Source: Neobacillus sp. FSL H8-0543 (GTDB lineage: Bacteria; Bacillota; Bacilli; Bacillales; Cytobacillaceae). From it: a stretch of DNA of 64,000 bases. The DNA is taken from contig NZ_CP151943.1 in the NCBI RefSeq assembly GCF_038592905.1, positions 1,924,501 through 1,988,500 of the forward strand. The letters are read 5' to 3'. The position numbers and the translations under genes are program-made. The notes under the pieces are model-generated. The model made no database searches. It was not told where the DNA came from and was given only the letters and a program-made list of their open reading frames with translations. Positions 58,630-64,000 of the stretch are shown here, one piece after another (the first letter of the stretch is position 1; the number at the start of each line of letters is the position of its first letter).

Positions 58630-59376
58630 TTAATATTGTTTAAGTGTACTGCCAGTGCACGGCTGCCACTTAGAAACGCCATCATTTTCCACAGGCTCTA
58701 CTAGAAGTACAGACTTATGGTTTAGAAAGACACTTTTAAATTTATCGCCCAAAATAATTTCTTCTAATTCATGAAGAATGTACCCTTCTTGTGTTCTAAC
58801 TAAATCGATGTTTGTTTTCTCTAGGATTTCTTTTACTAATATAGTATTGTTATCACTGCTCAATTTGTAGTTTCCCTTAAAACGGCCATCATTTCCTGTT
58901 AGTCTTAGGCCAATACCTGCAAGGGCACCAATCACTCCTTGGCCGGTTCCGCCATGTTCAGATAGGTGAATCGAAAATTTACTCGCAAGTTGATAAGCTT
59001 CTTCTTTTGTTAGTACCTCGCATTTCGCTCTTCGTCCAAATCGAATGATTTCTTGCTGTTGGAGCTGGGGCAAATATTCTGGAACAAAGACACATAAACC
59101 AGGATCAGATCCTTCAGCACTTTCCGTTTCTAGAATTTGAATCGCACCATTTATTATTGAATCCAGATCATTATTTTCTATTTCCGCTGTAAAGCACATG
59201 GAACTATTGTGTGAGGTATAAGGGACATCAGGATGAACAAGTAATTGGTGTCGAGTAATATTTTGGCACCTCCCCCAGCCATTCGCTTCAATTAAGCTAG
59301 TAATCTCTCCAGCTATAGCTCCAGTGCCTTTACTCTCTAAATTGTCAGTATCATCAATGCACAAATATATTTTCAT
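58630..59376 (-). CDS. TiaS-like protein (IDDTD motif)
   Basis: A protein of 248 residues that begins IYLCIDDTDNLESKGTGAIA, the N-terminal signature of archaeal tRNA(Ile2) agmatinyl-cytidine synthetase, here without the large C-terminal kinase/zinc domains. A second block, LSEHGGTGQGVIGALAGIGL, resembles the ferredoxin-like TiaS domain. Bacteria have TilS for this tRNA, so a different role is expected; standalone IDDTD proteins often neighbour FecCD transporters. ATG 59376 follows TGGAGGAACGATAG. It sits 20 bases after the binding-protein gene. Confidence 0.7.
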   Translation of the reverse strand: MKIYLCIDDTDNLESKGTGAIAGEITSLIEANGWGRCQNITRHQLLVHPDVPYTSHNSSMCFTAEIENNDLDSIINGAIQILETESAEGSDPGLCVFVPEYLPQLQQQEIIRFGRRAKCEVLTKEEAYQLASKFSIHLSEHGGTGQGVIGALAGIGLRLTGNDGRFKGNYKLSSDNNTILVKEILEKTNIDLVRTQEGYILHELEEIILGDKFKSVFLNHKSVLLVEPVENDGVSKWQPCTGSTLKQY

Positions 59377-59396
59377 CTATCGTTCCTCCATTCTGA

Positions 59397-60485
59397 TTAA
59401 TTTCCTTTGGGTGTGCGCATATCTTTTCCCGTTAGAATTTTCCTGCTTAATTCTGGACTTAAAGGATAGTTGAAAAAATCCTCGTAAAATTTTCCAGTGA
59501 CCTCTTCCATGTCGATATCCTCAAATTTACCGGGATACAAGGTTTTCGCTGTCCACAGAATAGCAAGCGCCGTTTCTAAGCCGCCCGGGTGCCCCCAGCG
59601 AGAAACTCCATTTGGCAATTGAAACACTTCTTTATTTTTTACAGCCGTTAACGTCTGCCACTGGGGACTATCTAGGATATAATCTGAAACACCCTCTTGG
59701 TTTACTAGTATTACATCCGGATCCCATAAGAGAATTTGTTCTAAACTAGCAAAATATTTGTTCTCAAACATTTTTAAATTTTCATCATCTGATACATTAA
59801 TCGCACCAACCAGTTTAATCCATTCTGCTGGCAATGAACCAGGATAATTCGTTCTAGTGGCTTCATTTATGGAATGGTAAACCCTTACTCTATCTTTTTC
59901 AGGAATGTCTTTTACCCTTTGAGTCACCATAGTAATGGCTTCATTATAGAAATCATTGAATTGCTTTGCTTTTTCTGTTTGTCCAATGGCTTTCCCAATC
60001 ATTTCTACCGATTGCTGCTGCTCTTTTATATTATTGAAATTCACGACAAGGTAAGGGATTTTTAATTCTTCTAGCTTTCTTACTTCCCCCTTGTCATTTG
60101 CCGTTGACTCTTGAATAAAGATTAAATCAGGATTACTGGTAGCAAGTTCCTCTATATTAAGTTTTCCATTGAGGACAGGGACAGCTGCTTTTTCAATAGC
60201 GGGATTCATCTCAAGTAGCAATGTATCACGTTGCAAGCCACCATTAACTGCTACGATCTTTTCACCTTCACCGAGCATGGTTACCACATGTCCTGTATAG
60301 GCATATAAACAGGCAATTCTGTTTACCTCTTTTGGAATCGTAACTTCTCGTCCCAAATAATCAATGACAGAAGTTGAATCGTTATCAGCTTTCTTATTCT
60401 GTATGTCTGCTTTACCTTCTAACGAACAAGCGGTTAATATAAAAAGCAAACATAATAGAGGGAACAGATATTTATGGTTGTTCAT
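59397..60485 (-). CDS. ABC transporter substrate-binding lipoprotein (iron-chelate/B12 type)
   Basis: A 362-residue lipoprotein with lipobox ILTAC (about Cys20), then a class III (BtuF/FecB-like) binding fold: IDYLGREVTIPKEVNRIACL, GEKIVAVNGGLQ, ATSNPDLIFIQES, LWDPDVILVNQEG and the C-terminal LETALAILWTAKTLYPGKF. This PF01497 class binds siderophores, haem or cobalamin. The ATG at 60485 follows GAGGTGTTTATTGC; an ATG at 60506 lacks a site. Third gene of the importer operon, 24 bases after the ATPase. Confidence 0.9.
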   Translation of the reverse strand: MNNHKYLFPLLCLLFILTACSLEGKADIQNKKADNDSTSVIDYLGREVTIPKEVNRIACLYAYTGHVVTMLGEGEKIVAVNGGLQRDTLLLEMNPAIEKAAVPVLNGKLNIEELATSNPDLIFIQESTANDKGEVRKLEELKIPYLVVNFNNIKEQQQSVEMIGKAIGQTEKAKQFNDFYNEAITMVTQRVKDIPEKDRVRVYHSINEATRTNYPGSLPAEWIKLVGAINVSDDENLKMFENKYFASLEQILLWDPDVILVNQEGVSDYILDSPQWQTLTAVKNKEVFQLPNGVSRWGHPGGLETALAILWTAKTLYPGKFEDIDMEEVTGKFYEDFFNYPLSPELSRKILTGKDMRTPKGN

Positions 60486-60509
60486 GCAATAAACACCTCT
60501 TTTCATGCA

Positions 60510-61319
60510 CTAATTTGAGACTTCTATAGGAATGATCCCTCTCACTACTTTATGGTCTGTCGTCATAGAAGAGATTAATTTGGAGTGAATATGAAAGGTG
60601 TTAAGCATATTCTCTTCTGTTAATACATCAGTTGGTGAGCCAATTGACTGAAAAACTTGGTTATTCATGAGTGCAACCTTTGTGTCAATTTCCCGATTTT
60701 CAAAATAAAAAGCATGATTTGGAAAATGAGTGGCCATGATAACTGAAATATTCTTTTCTTTAATCAATCTCACTACGGTTTCTAAAATAATCAACTCATG
60801 ACGGAAATCTAAATGAGCGGTTGGTTCATCCATTAGAATAATGGAAGTTTCCTGGGCCAATGCACGCGCAAGCATGACTAACTGTGTTTGTCCACCACTT
60901 AAATGGGTATATGGTTTATCCTTTAGGGGTGTTAACCCTAAGCTTTCAATTGCAGATTCTGCAATGGCGACATCCTCTGAAGAAGGAGAAGAAAACGTAC
61001 CTGTATAAGAAGCCCTCCCCATTAGAACAATATCCATTACCTTATAGGGAAAATTTTTCGTATGACCTTGTGGGACATATCCGATATATTTAGCTAATTC
61101 ACTAGGTTTATATGTACGAATGGATTTATTATTTAACAAAATATTTCCTTTTGATAGTTTTAAGGAACCCAAAATACATTCTATTAACGTAGATTTACCA
61201 CAGCCATTTGGCCCAAATAAACAAAAAATACCACCTTCTTGAATTTCAAAACTAATGTCGTGAAAGACCTTGCTTTTCCCATAATCAAAGCTCGCATTTT
61301 CTATTTTTAGGAGCGACAT
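60510..61319 (-). CDS. ABC transporter ATP-binding protein (FecE/BtuD type)
   Basis: A 269-residue ATPase with Walker A GPNGCGKST (about 35-43), Q-loop GYVPQG, signature LSGGQTQLV, Walker B IILMDEPTAHLDFRHE and switch ATHFPNH, in the iron-chelate/vitamin B12 importer class. The last 40 residues are a short accessory tail. ATG 61319 follows AGTAGGAGGATGGTTATA and lies one base past the permease stop. Energises the FecCD permease. Confidence 0.93.
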   Translation of the reverse strand: MSLLKIENASFDYGKSKVFHDISFEIQEGGIFCLFGPNGCGKSTLIECILGSLKLSKGNILLNNKSIRTYKPSELAKYIGYVPQGHTKNFPYKVMDIVLMGRASYTGTFSSPSSEDVAIAESAIESLGLTPLKDKPYTHLSGGQTQLVMLARALAQETSIILMDEPTAHLDFRHELIILETVVRLIKEKNISVIMATHFPNHAFYFENREIDTKVALMNNQVFQSIGSPTDVLTEENMLNTFHIHSKLISSMTTDHKVVRGIIPIEVSN

Positions 61320-61320
61320 A

Positions 61321-62337
61321 TTATAACCATCCTCCTACTTTTCTCTTTAGTAAGTACACAAAGAACGGTGCACCAATGATTGCTGTGAGGATTCCTAAAG
61401 GGATCTCTGAACCTGTGAGAATTCTTGATAAATTATCTACGATTACTAAATAACAGGCACCTATTGACATGGTTGCCGGTATGAGGAAGCGATTATCGTT
61501 CCCTACAATCATCCTGCTAATATGTGGGATGATTAATCCCACCCAGCCAATAATACCGCTTACACACACTGCTCCTGCCGTAGCTAATGTAGCACAAGAA
61601 ATGAGGACAACCTTTAGAAAACTTGTGTTAACTCCCATTGCACGGGCTTCCTTATCACCCATGGATAAGATGTTAATGCGCCAGCGAATCGCTACCAAGC
61701 CTGCCATTCCAAGTACCATTGGGATCCCCGCTATCATAATATCCTGATAACTCGCCGAAGCTAAACTCCCCATTAACCAAAAGGTTATTTGGGGCAATTG
61801 ATCACTAGGATCCGCCATATACTTTACTAATGAAATAAGTGAAGAAAAGACAGAAGAAATAATCGTACCACCCAGAACAAGCATGATAGCAGGTGTCGTT
61901 TTATAGCTCCTACCAATGAGATAACTTAATAGTACGGCTAAAATACCAAACCCAAAGGCAAATAGATAAATCATGTAGCTAGTATTATTAAATAATAGAA
62001 TCGCTAACGCAGCACCAAAGCCTGCTCCAGGACTAACTCCTAAAATACTAGAACTAACCAATGGATTGCGAAAAACCCCTTGAAACGCAGCACCACTAAC
62101 CGCCAGACTCGCACCAACCAGAGCTCCTAATAAAGCCCGAGGCAGTCTTATATTTAGGACGATAGAAGATGCTGTATCCGTGGCTCCCTGGTTAGTTAAG
62201 CCCATTTCATTAAAAATGATTGTGAAAACGGTTATTGGATCCAAAGGGTAACGGCCTAATAAGAGAGAGAGGAAAATACAAATCAATGGCAAAACCAGCA
62301 ATGAAATGATGAAAATGACCCTTTTTATTTTTTTCAC
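61321..62337 (-). CDS. FecCD-family ABC permease
   Basis: A permease of 338 residues with about ten helices. The family signatures LRLPRALLGALVGASLAVSG, GAAFQGVFRNPLVSSSILGV, IIGWVGLIIPHISRMIVGND and the final LGILTAIIGAPFFVYLLKRK are present. It would form the homodimeric channel of an iron-siderophore, haem or cobalamin importer. GTG 62337 has no ribosome binding site of its own: it overlaps the stop of a four-codon leader frame (62334-62348) that has a good one, so it is probably started by coupling. Confidence 0.92.
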   Translation of the reverse strand: MKKIKRVIFIISLLVLPLICIFLSLLLGRYPLDPITVFTIIFNEMGLTNQGATDTASSIVLNIRLPRALLGALVGASLAVSGAAFQGVFRNPLVSSSILGVSPGAGFGAALAILLFNNTSYMIYLFAFGFGILAVLLSYLIGRSYKTTPAIMLVLGGTIISSVFSSLISLVKYMADPSDQLPQITFWLMGSLASASYQDIMIAGIPMVLGMAGLVAIRWRINILSMGDKEARAMGVNTSFLKVVLISCATLATAGAVCVSGIIGWVGLIIPHISRMIVGNDNRFLIPATMSIGACYLVIVDNLSRILTGSEIPLGILTAIIGAPFFVYLLKRKVGGWL

Positions 62338-62348
62338 CTACTTATCAT
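62334..62348 (-). CDS. Four-codon leader frame coupled to the FecCD gene
   Basis: ATG ATA AGT AGG TGA begins ten bases after AGGAGG (62359-62364), and its stop overlaps the GTG start of the permease by two bases. It encodes only MISR. Leaders of this kind let ribosomes reinitiate on the next gene. The alternative is that the permease is simply started at GTG with the distant AGGAGG. Confidence 0.45.
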   Translation of the reverse strand: MISR

Positions 62349-62388
62349 AGAAGGTAAACCTCCTAGTGTGCTTTTTTCTTTCTCCTAG

Positions 62389-62483
62389 GCTCTTTTCTCA
62401 AACTTTGTTGCTATGTAGATCGGAACAATGGTATTTTAAGCCATCTTCAGCTATATAAAGCTAATTTATTTAGAGAAAAGAGC
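62389..62483 (-). ncRNA. Candidate structured 5' leader of the FecCD operon
   Basis: On the minus strand GCTCTTTTCTC (62473-62483) and GAGAAAAGAGC (62389-62399) pair perfectly over 11 bases and enclose 73 nucleotides with smaller dyads (TTAGCTTTATATAGCT; ATGG-cttaaaata-CCAT). The closing stem ends 25 bases before AGGAGG. There is no match to the cobalamin riboswitch box and no U-run after the stem, so it is neither a plain terminator nor a known riboswitch that I can name. Confidence 0.35.
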
Positions 62484-62555
62484 TTGCAAACTATATTCGA
62501 AGTGTCAAATAGCTATTAAACGTAAAATCCGACTTTTGGGTTTTTCCAACAATCT

Positions 62556-63506
62556 TTACGAAAAGAGCTTTCTTCTATAAAAGTAAATGATAGATAGAGC
62601 AACAACCCCTATAACTACTATCCCAATGATAATAATAGAGTTACTATTATTACTCTTTACTTTTTGATCAGTGGCTGTTTCAGCTGCTGTATAGGGAATA
62701 GGTTTCTCTTTTTGTTCATCATTGACTGCTGTTATCATATCCTCTGATTCTGGTTTGTTTTGTTCCTCATTATCGATACTTTTAATATCACTTTCATTGG
62801 TTGTGGTTTTCGAGTCAGTTACTGTCGTTTGCTGATCTGTATCAGCTGGTTTCTCATTGGTAGTTGTTTTATTAGCTGTATTTGTTTTATTGGTATTATT
62901 AGCTGTATTTGTTTTATTTGTAGAATTTGTTCCATCCGTTTTTATTGTTTCATTACTAGAATTAGTTGTTGGCGGCTTTTGTGTATTTGGTGTTGGGGTC
63001 GCAGGTGTAGTGTTTGTATTATCCTTTACAGGTTTTAAACCTTCAGTTGTAAAGGCAAGCCTGGTTTCTTTCCCTGTTGTTACTCCACTTTTTGACTTTA
63101 AGCCTGAGCTTATGACTAAAGTATAGGTTGTTCCTTGAATAAGATTATCTTTCACCTTAATTAACGCATCGTTTCTACCCTCAGGTTCAATCTGATCATC
63201 CACAAAGATGACATCAATCGGTATACCTACTCCATCTGCGCTAGCCAATGTGAAGCATTTCTTGTTATTTTCATTTACAGTCATATTGACAATATTTTTG
63301 CTAAATGTAAGCTTAATTTCAGGTTTTAAAGAAACACCCGTTGCCCCATTCTGAAGGGTGGAGGAAACTAACATTAAGGGTTCACTCTTACCTCCTCCTG
63401 TACCATCTCCTTCAGCAGAGGTAATTTTTCCACTAAAGGAACTTAGCACCACAAGGATAATTAGGATTAGTTTAATTCTTGATAACAAGTAACCTTTCTT
63501 GTACAT
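62556..63506 (-). CDS. Membrane-anchored surface protein with SbsA-like Ig domain
   Basis: A protein of 316 residues and first gene of the cluster. Signal peptide to about ITSA (31), short Gly-rich stretch, one SbsA/Big_5-like Ig domain (about 40-155; IKLTFSKNIVNMTVNENNKK and NLIQGTTYTLVISSGLKSKS), a 120-residue linker rich in N, T and K, and a C-terminal TM helix with YRRKLFS. It is homologous to the N-terminal Ig domain of the product of 57114-58373, but is anchored by a helix rather than a sorting signal. A possible surface-to-membrane relay pair. ATG 63506 has only a weak ribosome binding site; its promoter region holds 10-bp phased T-tracts. Confidence 0.8.
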   Translation of the reverse strand: MYKKGYLLSRIKLILIILVVLSSFSGKITSAEGDGTGGGKSEPLMLVSSTLQNGATGVSLKPEIKLTFSKNIVNMTVNENNKKCFTLASADGVGIPIDVIFVDDQIEPEGRNDALIKVKDNLIQGTTYTLVISSGLKSKSGVTTGKETRLAFTTEGLKPVKDNTNTTPATPTPNTQKPPTTNSSNETIKTDGTNSTNKTNTANNTNKTNTANKTTTNEKPADTDQQTTVTDSKTTTNESDIKSIDNEEQNKPESEDMITAVNDEQKEKPIPYTAAETATDQKVKSNNSNSIIIIGIVVIGVVALSIIYFYRRKLFS

Positions 63507-63690
63507 GTACCTTTGCTCAGTCCTTTCTATTATTTTTTTAAATGAAAGATTCAAATTGAATCGAATTTTATCTGTTTAATACTAGATTTGCTTAGAAAAT
63601 ATAATATATATATCCCTAAAACACACTTTCGAAATTAAATATAGGAAATTTTACTAATTATTCCTATGATTTAAATCACTATTTTACCAA

Positions 63691-63750
63691 GTTTCATTCA
63701 GTTTTGTTTAGTTTTGTCTAGTTTTGTTGATTTTTGTTCACTTTTATCAA
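63691..63750. repeat. Six 10-bp units with phased T-tracts (curved DNA)
   Basis: GTTTCATTCA, GTTTTGTTTA, GTTTTGTCTA, GTTTTGTTGA, TTTTTGTTCA and CTTTTATCAA follow each other at exactly ten bases, starting at 63691. A/T tracts of four or more bases at the helical repeat bend DNA. The array lies 185-245 bases upstream of the surface protein's start codon, where an upstream promoter element or architectural-protein site could work. Confidence 0.8.
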
Positions 63751-63782
63751 GTAACGTTAGGTTCAGGCAGCAACTTTCTGAT

Positions 63783-63809
63783 CAGGGGGACGGTTCCTGT
63801 CCCCCTGGT
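63783..63809. repeat. GGGGGACGGTTCCTGTCCCCC dispersed repeat
   Basis: CAGGGGGAC-ggttcct-GTCCCCCTG is a perfect nine-pair stem, another member of the dispersed family, between the surface-protein promoter and the last gene's terminator. Confidence 0.75.
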
Positions 63810-63814
63810 CCTAT

Positions 63815-63848
63815 CAAAAAAACCTTCCTTTAGAGAAAAAGGAAGGTA
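63815..63848 (-). terminator. Terminator of the VanY-type gene
   Basis: On the minus strand ACCTTCCTTT-ttctct-AAAGGAAGGT is followed by seven T, 19 bases past the stop codon. Confidence 0.9.
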
Positions 63849-63866
63849 AACAGTTACAATAAAAAT

Positions 63867-64000
63867 CTAGAATTCTCCTAAATACTCCTCCAATGTTAAG
63901 CCACTATTGTATACCTTGGTAGCAAGGTTAACACCTAGATAGCGAAAATGCCATGATTCATACATATAGCCAGTAATATGTTCTTTACCTGGTGGGTACC
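63867..64000 (-). CDS. D-alanyl-D-alanine carboxypeptidase (M15B, VanY/LdcB-like), 3' part
   Basis: Only the last 44 residues lie in the window. They read YPPGKEHITGYMYESWHFRY, then LGVNLATKVYNSGLTLEEYL. The GYxYExWHFRYLG block carries the last zinc ligand and the catalytic Glu region of the M15B peptidases, which trim peptidoglycan stem peptides. The stop at 63867 is followed by a terminator. The rest of the gene is beyond the right edge. Confidence 0.88.
   Translation of the reverse strand, partial: YPPGKEHITGYMYESWHFRYLGVNLATKVYNSGLTLEEYLGEF

Noticed and set aside
62338..62555. Cobalamin riboswitch before the FecCD operon
   Set aside because: The conserved B12-box core and the GCCACTG-type element were not found; only an unclassified long-range stem is visible.

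Overview
The window looks like a chromosomal segment of a mesophilic, spore-forming Bacillaceae; Neobacillus or Bacillus is my inference. Base composition is AT-rich, start sites carry strong AGGAGG-type ribosome binding sites with GTG and TTG starts common, and there are a YjcZ-type spore protein, YmaF, a KinB-like kinase, a thermolysin-type neutral protease and MhqR- and BirA-type operators. I see no rRNA, tRNA, CRISPR array, intact transposase or prophage; one holin-like gene stands alone.

Layout. 0-4 kb: 5' part of an MFS exporter, a repeated DUF3967/MerR-like DNA-binding locus (copy A, inactivated), an alpha/beta hydrolase and undecaprenyl-diphosphatase. 4-8.2 kb: small spore-type genes (YjcZ, an Arg-rich repeat protein), YmaF, DinB, then an 860-bp segment with terminal inverted repeats that contains a 52-bp tandem hairpin array. 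8.2-12 kb: signal peptidase I, ahpC-ahpF behind a PerR box, and a 534-bp MITE-like element. 12-17.2 kb: membrane protein, LysM/3D cell-wall protein, several decayed gene fragments, a frameshifted GNAT gene and a serine hydrolase. 17.6-25.6 kb: OpuC-type osmoprotectant ABC transporter with fused permease/binding protein, M20 amidohydrolase, 14-TM MFS exporter and an AraC regulator fused to a GH39-like domain. 25.6-31 kb: staygreen-family protein, M4 neutral protease, and an MhqR-controlled quinone-stress pair. 31.1-31.8 kb: an inverted second copy of the YjcZ/Arg-rich locus. 31.8-37.4 kb: a D-threonate-type catabolic operon (pdxA2, dtnK, KdgT-family permease) with a PrpR-like regulator. 37.4-40.2 kb: decayed HAAS-domain gene, MFS remnant, copy B of the DUF3967 locus (one intact gene) and a remnant of the same hydrolase that follows copy A. 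40.3-54.7 kb: SDR, repeat lipoprotein, KinB-like kinase, GNAT, a 216-bp tandem array, hydrolase, MGDG-synthase-like glycosyltransferase, GMC oxidoreductase, SRPBCC protein and a TetR regulator with a divergent membrane protein. 54.8-56.5 kb: bioY-bioB with a BirA operator. 57.1-63.5 kb: an uncharacterised cluster of two paralogous surface proteins with SbsA-like Ig domains flanking a FecCD-type ABC importer, a TiaS-like IDDTD protein and a small Cys-rich protein. The end holds the 3' part of a VanY-type carboxypeptidase gene.

How the genes work together. Clear functional units are peroxide defence (ahpCF), osmoprotectant uptake, quinone detoxification, D-threonate degradation to dihydroxyacetone phosphate and biotin uptake/synthesis. 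The least explained unit, and the best candidate for an undescribed system, is the surface-Ig/FecCD/TiaS-like cluster, which I read as a cell-surface capture and import route for an iron-chelate, haem- or corrinoid-like ligand. The second theme is repeat biology: two segmental duplications, two TIR-bounded elements, two tandem arrays and at least two families of dispersed palindromes.
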